Shown in pieces: positions 43,318 to 52,897 of a stretch of 64,000 nucleotides of DNA. The DNA comes from Acidipropionibacterium acidipropionici (GTDB lineage: Bacteria > Actinomycetota > Actinomycetes > Propionibacteriales > Propionibacteriaceae), in NCBI RefSeq assembly GCF_001441165.1, contig NZ_CP013126.1:434001-498000 (forward strand), in the 5' to 3' direction. The notes under the pieces are model-generated. The model was not told the DNA's origin, made no database searches, and saw only the letters and a program-made list of their open reading frames with translations. Positions within the stretch are counted from its first letter, which is position 1. Every line of letters starts with the position of its first letter. The position numbers were made by a program, and so were the translations under genes.

Positions 43318-45015
43318 GTGGCCCCGCCGCTGGATCCGAGGCTGATCCGCAGAGCCCGGGCGACCGTGCCCTTCCTGGTGGCGCTGTGCGTCACCGGGGT
43401 GGTCACGGCCGGCCTGGTGCTCGCCCAGGCGTGGCTGCTGTCCCGGTCGGTCTCCTCGATCTTCGCGACCCACCGGATGGACGGGGTGGGTCGCTGGGCC
43501 GCGCTGCTGGCGCTGGTGTTCTGCGGCAGGGGGTTGACGTCGTGGGCCACCGAGTGGTTGTCCCACCGGGCCTCGGCGGCGGTGAAGTCGCAGCTGCGCG
43601 GTGATCTGCTGCGCGCCAGGCTGGCCCGGCCCACCGACTCCTCGACGCCGTCCGGCACCCTCATCACCCTCATCACGACCGGCCTGGACGCCCTGGACGG
43701 GTTCTACTCGAAGTACCTGCCGCAGCTGGTGCTGGCAGTCATCGTGCCGGTGGTGCTGGCGGTGGCGATCGGCACCCGCGATGTGGTGAGCGTGGTGATC
43801 ATCGCGGTGACGATCCCGCTGATCCCGCTGTTCATGGCCCTCATCGGCTGGCGGACGGAGGCCGCGGTCCGCAAGAGGTTCCGCGTCCAGACCCGGTTGG
43901 CGAACCACTTCGCCGACCTCATGAGCGGCCTGCCCACCCTGCAGGTCTTCGGCCGGGCGCGGGCCCAGCTGGAGGGGCTGCGCCGCACCGAGGAGGCCAA
44001 CCGCACCGAGACGATGAGGACCCTGCGGATCAGCTTCCTGTCCTCCTTCGCCCTGGAGCTGCTCGCCACCCTGTCGGTGGCGCTGGTGGCGGTGACCATC
44101 GGATTCCGGGTGGCCGCCGGCGGAATGGACCTGCGGACCTCCCTGTTCATCCTCATCCTGGCTCCCGAGGTGTACCTGCCGGTGCGCGAGGTGGGAGCCC
44201 GCTACCACGACTCGGCCGACGGGATGGCGGCGGCCGAGGCGGCCTTCGCGGTGATCGACCGGGCCGGGGAGCCCCGCACCTCTGAGTCCTCCCCCTCCAG
44301 TCCTCCCGCCTCTGATTCCCCTTCTCCCGCCTCCTCCCCCGGATCGATGGATGTGCCCTCCCCCCACGACGTGCCGGTGGTGCTCGAGGGGCTGCGTCAC
44401 ACCTATCCCGGCGCCGGCGCCCCGGCACTGGACGGCCTGGACCTGCGCATCGAACCCGGTGCACTGGTGGCCCTGGCCGGGCACTCCGGCGGCGGGAAGA
44501 CGACGGCACTGGACTGCCTCCTGGGGTTCCTGACCCCCGATTCAGGACACATCCGGGTGGGCGAGGTCGATCTTGTGGGAGCCTCGCCGGACACCTGGCG
44601 GGCCTGGCGCCGACGCCTGGCCTACGTCTCCCAGGACCCGGCGATGATCCGCGGCACCCTGGCCGGCAACCTGCGCCTGGGAGCCGCCGGGGCCACCGAC
44701 GGGCAGCTGCGCGACGCCCTGGACCGCTGCGGCGCCGACTCCCTGGCACTCGGGAAGGGGGTCGACGACGACGCCGAGGGCCTGTCGGCCGGGGAGCGGC
44801 GCCGGGTCGCGATGGCCCGCGCGCTGCTGCGCGTCGAGCTGGGCGGGGCCGGGATGCTGATCCTCGACGAGCCCACCGCCGGCCTGGACGACGCCGCCGA
44901 GGCGAGGGTGCTGGAGACGGTGCGGGGCCTAGGAGCCTCGGTGCTGGTGGTGAGCCACCGGGCCGCTGTACTGGAGGGGGCCGACGCCGTCGTCACCCTG
45001 GAGGCGCACTCATGA
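43318..45015 (+). CDS. cydD: thiol reductant ABC exporter subunit CydD
   Basis: 565 residues: a six-helix membrane domain and a nucleotide-binding domain with Walker A GHSGGGKTTALD, signature GLSAGERRRVAMARAL and Walker B GMLILDEPTAGLDD. A Pro/Ser-rich linker (SPSSPPASDSPSPASSP) near residue 325-345 joins the two. CydDC exports glutathione or cysteine-type reductants needed to assemble cytochrome bd; the cargo in actinobacteria is not settled. GTG 43318 is the start, 6 nt after cydB. Confidence 0.93.
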   Translation: MAPPLDPRLIRRARATVPFLVALCVTGVVTAGLVLAQAWLLSRSVSSIFATHRMDGVGRWAALLALVFCGRGLTSWATEWLSHRASAAVKSQLRGDLLRARLARPTDSSTPSGTLITLITTGLDALDGFYSKYLPQLVLAVIVPVVLAVAIGTRDVVSVVIIAVTIPLIPLFMALIGWRTEAAVRKRFRVQTRLANHFADLMSGLPTLQVFGRARAQLEGLRRTEEANRTETMRTLRISFLSSFALELLATLSVALVAVTIGFRVAAGGMDLRTSLFILILAPEVYLPVREVGARYHDSADGMAAAEAAFAVIDRAGEPRTSESSPSSPPASDSPSPASSPGSMDVPSPHDVPVVLEGLRHTYPGAGAPALDGLDLRIEPGALVALAGHSGGGKTTALDCLLGFLTPDSGHIRVGEVDLVGASPDTWRAWRRRLAYVSQDPAMIRGTLAGNLRLGAAGATDGQLRDALDRCGADSLALGKGVDDDAEGLSAGERRRVAMARALLRVELGGAGMLILDEPTAGLDDAAEARVLETVRGLGASVLVVSHRAAVLEGADAVVTLEAHS

Positions 45016-46790
45016 GCAGGGCATCGGCATGGCGCCCGGCTGCCCGGCTGCTGCGCAGCCTCATCGGCGATTCCGAGCACGGCGTGGAGCACGGCCGCCG
45101 TCTGCTCGCCCTCTCGGTGATCCTGGCGGCCTGCGCGTCGGGCGCCTCGGTGGCGCTGATGGGTGTGTCCGGCTGGCTGCTGTCGCGGGCCGCCGAACTG
45201 CCCCCGGTTCTCTATCTGGAGGCGGCCGCGGTGGGGGTGCGGTTCTTCGGCATCTCGCGTGGCGTCTTCCGCTACGCCGAGCGACTCATCGGCCACGATC
45301 TGGCGCTGCGGATGCAGGGCGGTCTGCGGATGCGGGTCTACGACCACATTTCCCGCACCACCCTGCTGGGGCGACGCCGTGGGGACCTGCTGGTGAGGGT
45401 GACCGCCGACGTCGAGGCGATTCTGGATCTGGTGGTGCGGGTGGTGGTGCCCGCCTGCGCGGCCTCCCTGGTGATCATCGGGACGACGGTGCTGATCGGG
45501 CGGTTCTCGATCGGTTCGGCAGCCGTGCTCCTGGTCTCGGCGATCCTCGCCGGGGTGGTGATGCCCTGGCTCACCCAGAGGCTGTCCCGGGCGGCCGACG
45601 AGTCGATGATTCCGCTGCGGGGCCTGCTGGCCGACCGCACCCGGGAACTCGCCCACGCCGCCCCGGATCTGGTGGCCCTGGGTGTTGAGGGCCGGGCCCT
45701 GGACGGCGTGCTGGAGGTCGATGCCCGGCTCCGGGCGGCCGAACGGAGGGCGGCGCTGGTCCGCGGGCTGGCCACCGGGGGCCAGGTGCTGGCGGCCGGG
45801 GTGGCGGTGATCGGGGCCCTGCTGATCGGTGGACAGGCGGTCGCCGACGGCCGGATGGGCGGACGGATCCTGGCGGTCCTGGTGCTGACGCCCTTGGCCC
45901 TTCACGAGGTCTTCTCCAGCTTCAACGCGGCCGCGCAGACCTTCACCCGGGCCGCGGCGGCCCTGCACCGGGTCGACGACGTGCTCCAGGAGGAGCCGAT
46001 CGGGTCCGGGGACTCCACGAAGGCCGATCTCCCGGGTTCAGATGGATCCGATCTCCCCGGGTCCGGTGCCAGCAGATCCGGTACCGACCGGCCCGCCTCA
46101 CCCGCTGACGGGGGTTCCCGGCCCGCCTTGACCCTGCCCAGCCTGGCCATGCGCGACCTGGCGATCGGCTGGCCCGGTGGGCCGCCGGTGCGTGAGGGCC
46201 TGAATCTGGACATCGGGCCCGGGGAGAGAGTCGCGGTGGCCGGGCCCTCGGGGATCGGCAAGACCACCCTGGCCGCCACTGTGATGGGGCTCATCCCGCC
46301 AGTACTCGGCACCGTGGAGACCACCGGACCGGTGCGCTACCTGGCCCAGGACGCCCACGTCTTCGCCACCACCATCGCCGAGAATGTGCGGATCGGTTGC
46401 CGCGACGCCACCGATGCGGAGATCGCCGAGGCGCTGCGGCGCGCCGGGCTGGGGCTGCCGGCCGATCGGGTCGTCGGCGAGGACGGTGCGACCCTGTCGG
46501 GCGGTGAGGCGCAGCGGCTGGCGATGGCACGGGTGCTCGTGACCCATGACCGGAGCGCGGACAGCAGTGATGGCCAGACCTCAAGCTCCCTAGCCCCCCG
46601 GGCCACTCCCCCACTCCTCATTCTCGACGAGCCGACGGAGCATCTGGACTCCGAGACCGCTACGCAACTGATGGACGACCTGTGGGCCACCACCGCGGCC
46701 ACCGCTGACTCCCCCGGGGCAGCCATGATGGTCATCACCCACGACCGCACCGTCATGGACCGCTGCGACCGGGTGCTGCGCCTGGGGTGA
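45012..46790 (+). CDS. cydC: thiol reductant ABC exporter subunit CydC
   Basis: 592 residues: membrane domain with LMGVSGWLLSRAAELPPVLYLEAA, then a low-complexity Ser/Gly/Asp linker (about 335-370). The nucleotide-binding domain has Walker A GPSGIGKTTLA, signature TLSGGEAQRLAMARVL and Walker B LLILDEPTEHLD. It overlaps cydD by 4 nt (ATGA), and the two form the exporter heterodimer. It ends the cyd operon, before a strong hairpin. Confidence 0.93.
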   Translation: MSRASAWRPAARLLRSLIGDSEHGVEHGRRLLALSVILAACASGASVALMGVSGWLLSRAAELPPVLYLEAAAVGVRFFGISRGVFRYAERLIGHDLALRMQGGLRMRVYDHISRTTLLGRRRGDLLVRVTADVEAILDLVVRVVVPACAASLVIIGTTVLIGRFSIGSAAVLLVSAILAGVVMPWLTQRLSRAADESMIPLRGLLADRTRELAHAAPDLVALGVEGRALDGVLEVDARLRAAERRAALVRGLATGGQVLAAGVAVIGALLIGGQAVADGRMGGRILAVLVLTPLALHEVFSSFNAAAQTFTRAAAALHRVDDVLQEEPIGSGDSTKADLPGSDGSDLPGSGASRSGTDRPASPADGGSRPALTLPSLAMRDLAIGWPGGPPVREGLNLDIGPGERVAVAGPSGIGKTTLAATVMGLIPPVLGTVETTGPVRYLAQDAHVFATTIAENVRIGCRDATDAEIAEALRRAGLGLPADRVVGEDGATLSGGEAQRLAMARVLVTHDRSADSSDGQTSSSLAPRATPPLLILDEPTEHLDSETATQLMDDLWATTAATADSPGAAMMVITHDRTVMDRCDRVLRLG

Positions 46791-46816
46791 TCCGCACTCC
46801 CGGCCCCGGACACACC

Positions 46817-46860
46817 TGGGGCGCCGCCCCGGCTCTGTTGTGAGCCGGAACGGCGCCCCA
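46817..46860. terminator. strong hairpin between convergent cydC and lldG
   Basis: Outer arms TGGGGCGCCG / CGGCGCCCCA and inner arms CCGGCTC / GAGCCGG give a long, nearly perfect stem around TGTTGT. There is no T-tract, as is common in GC-rich actinobacteria. It should act in both directions. Confidence 0.7.
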
Positions 46861-46895
46861 GGCGCGTCCTCACCTCTCAGGTGACCTCATCGTGA

Positions 46896-47573
46896 TCAGG
46901 CGTCGTCCACCACGATCACGTAGAGCTTGCGCGGCCCGTGCACACCGTCGACCCTCGACAGCTCGATGTCGCTGGTCGCCGACCCACCCGAGATCCACGT
47001 GAGCGGGTGTCCCTCGTGCACGGCGGGCTTGACGATCTGCATGGCCTCGGGAACGTCGGAGACGACCTGGCTGGCCCGCACCACGCACACGTGGCGGTCG
47101 GGCACCAGGGTGATCGCCCGGCGTCCCTGGTCGGCGACATGGGTCAGCACGATGGTGCCGGTGTCGGCGACCCCGGCGGCCGCGGCCGTCACGACGGCCT
47201 CGGACTCGTTGAGGGTCTCCTTGCTCAACTGCGGATCGTCGACCCGGGCCTCCAGGCCGGCGGCCCGGATGGCGTAGATCCAGTCGGCGTCGAGGCCGGC
47301 CGGCACCACAGCGCTCATCCGCGCACCGGTGGCCCGCAGCCCGTCGACGACGGCCTGGGGCACCTCGGTGGCCTTCACCCGCACCACGGTGGCCGAGTAG
47401 TCGATGACCTTCTGCACGAAGGTGCCGACGACGTCGTCCATCTCGATGCCGGTGCCGTACTCCCAGTCGATCGGGACGTCGGTCTCCGGGTTCTTGTCGG
47501 TGATGTCGGCTGTCGCCCGGCGGATCCTGGCCAGAATCTCGGTGCGGGCCGCAGCGTCCTGGGCGGTGCTCAT
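46896..47573 (-). CDS. lldG: lactate utilisation protein LldG/LutC
   Basis: 225 residues of the LutC/YkgG family (DUF162). Typical segments: VDYSATVVRVKATEV-like, AAAAGVADTGTIVLTH and RAITLVPDRHVCVV near the end, plus SGGSATSDIELSRVDGVHGP, the family's most conserved motif. It works with LldE and LldF to oxidise L-lactate to pyruvate. ATG 47573 overlaps the lldF stop (TGATG). It is last in lldPEFG. Confidence 0.93.
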   Translation of the reverse strand: MSTAQDAAARTEILARIRRATADITDKNPETDVPIDWEYGTGIEMDDVVGTFVQKVIDYSATVVRVKATEVPQAVVDGLRATGARMSAVVPAGLDADWIYAIRAAGLEARVDDPQLSKETLNESEAVVTAAAAGVADTGTIVLTHVADQGRRAITLVPDRHVCVVRASQVVSDVPEAMQIVKPAVHEGHPLTWISGGSATSDIELSRVDGVHGPRKLYVIVVDDA

Positions 47574-49108
47574 CACTTGCCCTCCTGTCGGTTCTTCTTC
47601 CACCAGCTGCGGAAGGTGTCGGTGGGCGGCGCCTGGACGTCGCGGTACTTGAGCCAGCGCTCGGCCACCGGCACCGGGATCGGCCCCAGGGGCTTGCCGT
47701 GCAGCACGCCGCCGGCCCCACGGGTGGCCATCTGGACCCCCTCGAAGCGCTTGGCATTGCCGAAGATCCAGCCGGCGGTCTTCATGAGGTTGCGCTCGAC
47801 AGTGCCCTCGGCGTCATGGCCGAAGCGATCGGCCTTCTCGGCGTCGGCCACCCGATGGCGCAGGTGCAGGATGATGTCGGTGAAGGGGATCTTCACCGGA
47901 CACACCTCATTGCAGGCCCCGCACAGCGAACACGCGTAGGGCATGCCGCGGTCGACCGGATCGTCGACGCCGCGCAGCTGCGGGGTGAGGCTGATGCCGA
48001 TCGGGCCCGGGTACACCGAGCCGTAGGCGTGGCCGCCGGCCCTCTCGTAGACCGGGCAGGTGTTGATGCAGGAGGCGCAGCGGATGCACCGCAGCACCTC
48101 TCGTCCCACCTTGTCGGCCAGCACGTTGGTGCGGCCGTTGTCCATGAAGATGACGTGCTGCTCCTGGGGGCCGTCGCCCTCGGTGACACCGCTCCACACC
48201 GAGTTGTACGGATTCATCCGCTCACCGGTGGCCGAGCGGGGCAGCAGCTTGAGGAAGACCTCGAGGTCGTCGAAGCTCGGCAGCACCTTCTCGATGCCCA
48301 CCATCGACACCAGGGTGTCGGGCAGGGTGAGGCACATCCGGCCGTTGCCCTCGGACTCCACGATCACCAGGGAGCCGGTGTCGGCGCACACAAAGTTGCC
48401 GCCGGAGACCGCCATCTTGGCGCGCAGGAACTTCTCGCGCAGGTGCAGGCGGGCCGCATTGGCCAGCTCCGGCGGATTCTCCGAGACGTCCTCGGGGGCC
48501 GGGCGCCCGTAGTTCTTCATCTCCCGCAGGAAGATCTCGCGCACCTCGGCACGGTTGCGGTGGATGGCCGGCACCACGATGTGGGAGGGACGGTCATGGC
48601 CCAGCTGGACGATGAGCTCGGCCAGGTCGGTCTCCCAGGCCGCGATGCCCTGCTCCTCCAGGTACTCGTTGAGGTCGGTCTCCTGGGTGGTGATCGACTT
48701 GATCTTCACCACCTCGTCGACGCCCTTGGCCTTGGCGATCTCGGCGACGATCCGGTTGGCCTCCTCGCCATCACGGGCCCAGTGGACGTGGACGCCGTTG
48801 GCCTCCAGGTTCTTCTCGGCCTCCTCGAGGTAGTGGTCGAGGTGCCGCGAGACGCGGTTCTTGATCGCGGTGGCGGCGTCGCGCAGCTCCTCCCAGTCCG
48901 GGGACTCGGAGACGCGCAGGGCCCGCTTGTTGCGGATCGTGGTGGTGGCGTTGCGCATGTTCTTGCGCTGGACGCTGTGCTCCAGCTCGGTCTTGACGGC
49001 CTTCTGGAACTTCGGCATCCCCAGGAAGGTGCCGCCGTTGTCCGGTGCGGGCGTCAACCGGGCGACGCCATGATTGCCCTCGGTGATACGACGCAGTTCG
49101 GTACCCAT
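47573..49108 (-). CDS. lldF: iron-sulfur lactate utilisation protein LldF/LutB
   Basis: 511 residues. An N-terminal DUF162 domain shared with LutC contains KIKSITTQETDLNEYLEEQG and VCADTGSLVIVESEGN. A ferredoxin-like part follows, with two 4Fe-4S motifs, C341IRCASC...CP and C393SLCGAC...CP. A C-terminal DUF3390-like tail ends in WWKKNRQ. It passes electrons from lactate to the quinone pool as part of the LldEFG complex. It starts 4 nt after lldE. Confidence 0.94.
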   Translation of the reverse strand: MGTELRRITEGNHGVARLTPAPDNGGTFLGMPKFQKAVKTELEHSVQRKNMRNATTTIRNKRALRVSESPDWEELRDAATAIKNRVSRHLDHYLEEAEKNLEANGVHVHWARDGEEANRIVAEIAKAKGVDEVVKIKSITTQETDLNEYLEEQGIAAWETDLAELIVQLGHDRPSHIVVPAIHRNRAEVREIFLREMKNYGRPAPEDVSENPPELANAARLHLREKFLRAKMAVSGGNFVCADTGSLVIVESEGNGRMCLTLPDTLVSMVGIEKVLPSFDDLEVFLKLLPRSATGERMNPYNSVWSGVTEGDGPQEQHVIFMDNGRTNVLADKVGREVLRCIRCASCINTCPVYERAGGHAYGSVYPGPIGISLTPQLRGVDDPVDRGMPYACSLCGACNEVCPVKIPFTDIILHLRHRVADAEKADRFGHDAEGTVERNLMKTAGWIFGNAKRFEGVQMATRGAGGVLHGKPLGPIPVPVAERWLKYRDVQAPPTDTFRSWWKKNRQEGK

Positions 49109-49112
49109 GTCG

Positions 49113-49910
49113 TCAGTCCTCCTCGGTGTTGGCCAGGATCTCGGCCAGGTGGATGGCCTTGACGCCCGAGTTCTGGCGGGAGAGCACCCCGCCGATGTTC
49201 ATCAGACAGGAGTTGTCACCGGCGACCACGTACTCGGCCTCCGTCTCGCGGACGTGGCGGGCCTTGTCATTGGCCATCGCGGCGCTCATGTCGGGGTTCT
49301 TGACGCAGAAGGTGCCGCCGAATCCGCAGCACTGCTCCTTCATCGGCAGCGGCACCAGCGTCATCCCCTTGACGTTGCTCAGCAGCCGGTAGGGCTTGTC
49401 GCCGAGCTTGATGAATCGCAGCCCGTGGCAGGACGGGTGGTAAGTGACCCGGTGCGGGAAGTAGGCGCCGACGTCGTCGACCCCCAGCACGTCGATGAGG
49501 AACTCGGGGAGGTCGAAGATCTTCGAGCTCACCTCGTCCACCTCGCGGATGAGGCCCTTGTCGCCGGTGTGCCGGGCCAGCATCGGGTGCTGCTCGCGGA
49601 CCGCACCGGTGCACGAGCCCGACGGCGCCACCACGTAGTCGTAGCCCTCGAAGGCCTTGACATACTGCTTGACCGCCGGCACCGACTCGTCGAAGTAGCC
49701 CGAGTTGGTGGTCATCTGGCCGCAGCAGGTCTGCGCCCTGGGGAACTCCACCGAGCAGCCGAGCCGCTCGAGGATCTTGACGACAGCCTGTCCCGTCTGG
49801 GGGAACATGACGTCATTGATGCAGGTGATGAACAGTCCGACCGTCATCCCGGCGCCGGGTCGCCCCGGTGCGGCGGCCGTACCGCTCTGGGGGGCAGTAG
49901 TTGTTGTCAT
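49113..49910 (-). CDS. lldE: lactate utilisation Fe-S protein LldE/LutA
   Basis: 265 residues with two CCG domains typical of heterodisulfide-reductase-like subunits: PRAQTCCGQ and KEQCCGFGGTFCVKNP. Other cysteines (FITCIND, SGSCTG, HPSCHGLR) complete the cluster sites. An N-terminal low-complexity extension of about 20 residues precedes the usual TVGLFITC start. A GGAGGT site lies 7 nt upstream of the ATG. Confidence 0.93.
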   Translation of the reverse strand: MTTTTAPQSGTAAAPGRPGAGMTVGLFITCINDVMFPQTGQAVVKILERLGCSVEFPRAQTCCGQMTTNSGYFDESVPAVKQYVKAFEGYDYVVAPSGSCTGAVREQHPMLARHTGDKGLIREVDEVSSKIFDLPEFLIDVLGVDDVGAYFPHRVTYHPSCHGLRFIKLGDKPYRLLSNVKGMTLVPLPMKEQCCGFGGTFCVKNPDMSAAMANDKARHVRETEAEYVVAGDNSCLMNIGGVLSRQNSGVKAIHLAEILANTEED

Positions 49911-49937
49911 GAGTGTTACCTCCGGTTGTCAGGACAG

Positions 49938-51629
49938 TCAGGGCAGGAGCCATGCGAGCACGGGCGTGGACATGAGTCCGGCCAGGATGCACATGAGAAC
50001 GATCAGCAGGATCGAGTACTTGAACACCTTGCGCAGGATGACCGACTCCCCGCCCGCAAGACCGATGGCGGTGGCCGCCACGGTGAGCGACTGGGGGGAG
50101 ATCATCTTCCCGACCACACCGCCGGCGGCACCGGTGCCGACCAGCAGATGCTTCATGCCCTCGACACCAAGATAGCTTCCCTGACCGATCTGCTGACCGA
50201 CGGTCGACTGAAGGTTGGAGAAGAGGATGTTGGCCGAGGTGTCCGAGCCGGTGACGTAGGTGCCGATCCAGCCCAGCGACGGAGCCAGGAAGGGGTAGAT
50301 CGCGCCGGCGCCGGCGATGAACAGGCCGAGTGCCAAGGTCTGGCCGGAGTCGCCCATGACGTAGGCCAGAGCCACCACCATGCCGATGGTCAGGGCCGAG
50401 AAGCGCATCTTCTTGATGTTGACCCACAGCTCACCGAAGATCTGGCCGATCGGCATGCGGTAGATCAGGCCGACCAGGACGGCGACGATGAACAGCAGGA
50501 ACCACGGCTGGGAGGTGATCTGCCAGGTGTAGGTCTGGTGTGCAGCGGCCTTGTCAGCGGCGTTCATCAGATTGCCGGACAGGCCGGGCCACTTCATCGG
50601 GATGTCCGCCTTGCCCAGCACAGCCTTGATCGAGGGGATCGCCGCGACGGCGAAGACCACGATCACCAGGATGTAGGGCACCAGAGCCATGAGGATCCGC
50701 TGGCCGGTGAGGTCGGAGGTGTCGACCTTCTGAGGCTCGACGGGCTCGGTCTCCACGCTGGGGTCCATCGGGACGCCGATCCGCTGCCCGGCCTCACGGC
50801 CGCCCTTCGGCTTCCAGACCTTGAGGAAGAGCATCGCCAGGCCGACCGTGATGATGGCGGCGAAGACCTCGGTGAGGTTGAACAGTGCGGTCGAGGCGAC
50901 GACCCACTTGGTGGCCCCGAAGACGATGCCGCAGAACAGGCCGAACGGCCACACCTCCTTGACGCCCTTGGCGCCGTCCATGATGGCCAGCATCAGGAAG
51001 GGCACCACCAGGCCCAGCAGCGCGCAGATCCGGGCGGAGACGGGGGCGACGTCGCCCACATCGAGCCCGGCGGTCGCGGCCGCCTGGATCACCGGCAGCC
51101 CGACAGCGCCGAAGGCGACCGGGACGGTGTTGGCGACCAGGGCGGTGACGGCGCCGCGCAGCTTGCCGAAGCCGATGCCGATCAGCATGGCGGCGGCGAT
51201 CGCCACCGGCGCGCCGAATCCGGCGAGAGCCTCCAGCAGACCGCCGAAGCAGAACGCGATGAGGATGCCGAGCACCCGCGGATCGTCACTGATGAGGAAG
51301 AAGGTCTTGCGCAGGTCGTCGAAGCGCCCGGAGACCACGGTCAGCTGGTACATCCAGATCGCGGCGACCAGGATCGCGACGATCGGCAGGATTCCGTAGA
51401 GGAATCCTTCGGCGCTGCTGGAGAAGGCCATGCCGAACGGCATCTTGAAGGCTGTGATGGCGACCACCAGGGCCACCGCCCAGGAGAAGATGCCGGCCCA
51501 GTGGGCCTTCCACTTCAGCGCGCCCAGCGTGATGAGCATGGCCAGCACGGGCAGGAAGGCGACCAGTGCGGACAGCCACTGGTGACCCAAGGGGTTGGTA
51601 TCTGGCCTGAAGGCCTCGAGTAGAACCAT
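49938..51629 (-). CDS. lldP: L-lactate permease
   Basis: 563-residue LctP family transporter with about 12-14 helices. Signature segments: EALAGFGAPVAIAAAMLIGIGF, GLPVIQAA and, near the end, SPSLGWIGTYVTGSDTSANILFS-type loop GWIGTYVTGSDTS. It imports lactate with a proton. ATG 51629 follows GGAG by 5 nt; the longer open frame to 51749 would cover the LldR operator. It is first gene of lldPEFG. Confidence 0.94.
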   Translation of the reverse strand: MVLLEAFRPDTNPLGHQWLSALVAFLPVLAMLITLGALKWKAHWAGIFSWAVALVVAITAFKMPFGMAFSSSAEGFLYGILPIVAILVAAIWMYQLTVVSGRFDDLRKTFFLISDDPRVLGILIAFCFGGLLEALAGFGAPVAIAAAMLIGIGFGKLRGAVTALVANTVPVAFGAVGLPVIQAAATAGLDVGDVAPVSARICALLGLVVPFLMLAIMDGAKGVKEVWPFGLFCGIVFGATKWVVASTALFNLTEVFAAIITVGLAMLFLKVWKPKGGREAGQRIGVPMDPSVETEPVEPQKVDTSDLTGQRILMALVPYILVIVVFAVAAIPSIKAVLGKADIPMKWPGLSGNLMNAADKAAAHQTYTWQITSQPWFLLFIVAVLVGLIYRMPIGQIFGELWVNIKKMRFSALTIGMVVALAYVMGDSGQTLALGLFIAGAGAIYPFLAPSLGWIGTYVTGSDTSANILFSNLQSTVGQQIGQGSYLGVEGMKHLLVGTGAAGGVVGKMISPQSLTVAATAIGLAGGESVILRKVFKYSILLIVLMCILAGLMSTPVLAWLLP

Positions 51630-52042
51630 CGAAACTCCATCGTTCCGCCGTGTGTGCAGGGATCGTATGCGGCGGTACCCCTGCTCCCGGCGCGAGAGCA
51701 TTGGTCCTACCAGAGCACTACGGTACGTCGTAGCCGCCGAGAGCGTCAAGAACTTCGTGCAGGCCGAAGTGGCCCGGGTGAACCTTCGTTCATGAATGCA
51801 CCTGTTGCACCGCGGAATTACTGGCTCCGCGGCATTTACGCGCCGTTACGGGTTCACAATTCAACGGTGCTGAAATTGACCTGAGGGACGACGTCGCCGT
51901 TGCCCGGGCCGCCGAGGGAGTCGATAACCTGTGAACATTCCGACGCCGGATCGGCCACCGGGGCCACAATGGGCTGTACGACCGCCGGTTGCGGCCGCGG
52001 TCCCCGGGCCGCCCGCTCCGGCACGACCCGAGGCAGGCAGAG
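51630..52042. promoter_or_regulatory. divergent lldP / lldR control region with LldR operator
   Basis: A 413-bp gap. TGGT-CCT-ACCA at 51702-51712 is a clean FadR/LldR-type operator, 72 bp upstream of the lldP start. A GCACTACGGTACGTCGTAG stretch follows at 51714-51732. The AT-richer 51780-51880 segment probably contains the lldR promoter. I see no gene here. Confidence 0.6.
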
Positions 52043-52897
52043 ATGACGCACGCGGAGCGCGACCACGACAGCACGCGGAGCGCGGCGGAGGAGGACGGCT
52101 CGCAGACCGGCAGGCCGGCGAGCGGTGAGGAGGCCGCCGATCCGCGCAACCGCGCCACCGACTTCAAGGAGGGGCCGGAGACGGAACAGGAGGGCGACCG
52201 GATCCGCGCCTCCCGCGGATTCGACGTCGCGCTGAGCCACATCGACTCCCAGATCCTCGCCGGCGTCTACGCCAACGGCACCAGGCTGCCGGCCGAGCGG
52301 GACCTCGCCGCCGAACTGGGAGTCAGCCGCGGCGCGGTGAGGGAGGCGATCCGCGTCCTCCAGGCCCAGGGAATCCTCGTCTCGGGCACCGGGCGGGGCA
52401 ACGGCACCCGCGTCCAGGCCCGCCCCAGCAACGCGATCGGTCGAATCCTGCGCCTCCAGCTCGCCCTCGACGTCGTCTCCTTCGCCGATCTCACCGAGAC
52501 CCGGGTGGCTCTGGAGCGGGCTGCCTGCGCCGCGGCCGCCAGACGCCGGGAGCCCGAGCCGCTGGCCAGGGCCGCCGAGCTGCTGGAGCAGATGCGTCAC
52601 GTGGAGAGCCCCGACCCCTTCAACGAACTCGACACGGCCTTCCACGTCGCCCTGGCGGAGGCCGGGGACAACACCCTCATGAGCAACCTGACGGTGGCGA
52701 TCCGCAAGTCGGTGGGGACCCCCATCAGCTCCGCGGAGCACGCCCTGACCAGCTGGCCCGCGCTGCGGGAGATGCTGGTCTCCCAGCACGACGAGATGCT
52801 GAAGGCCATCGCTGCCGGGGACGGCGAACGGGCAGCCCAGGTGAGCGAGGAGCACATCCGGGTCGCCTACCAGAAACTCCTCTACGGCATGAACTGA
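52043..52897 (+). CDS. lldR: GntR family regulator (FCD), probable lactate-responsive LldR
   Basis: 284 residues. A charged 60-residue N-terminal extension is followed by a GntR winged helix (RLPAERDLAAELGVSRGAVREAIRVLQAQGIL) and an FCD ligand domain (about 140-270). The latter has the metal/ligand region FNELDTAFHVALAEAGDNTLM. It is divergent from lldPEFG, and a TGGT-N3-ACCA operator lies between them, as for E. coli and Corynebacterium LldR. The start at ATG 52043 is preferred over 51989 for its nearby AGGCAGG. The long N-terminus is unusual for LldR. Confidence 0.85.
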   Translation: MTHAERDHDSTRSAAEEDGSQTGRPASGEEAADPRNRATDFKEGPETEQEGDRIRASRGFDVALSHIDSQILAGVYANGTRLPAERDLAAELGVSRGAVREAIRVLQAQGILVSGTGRGNGTRVQARPSNAIGRILRLQLALDVVSFADLTETRVALERAACAAAARRREPEPLARAAELLEQMRHVESPDPFNELDTAFHVALAEAGDNTLMSNLTVAIRKSVGTPISSAEHALTSWPALREMLVSQHDEMLKAIAAGDGERAAQVSEEHIRVAYQKLLYGMN

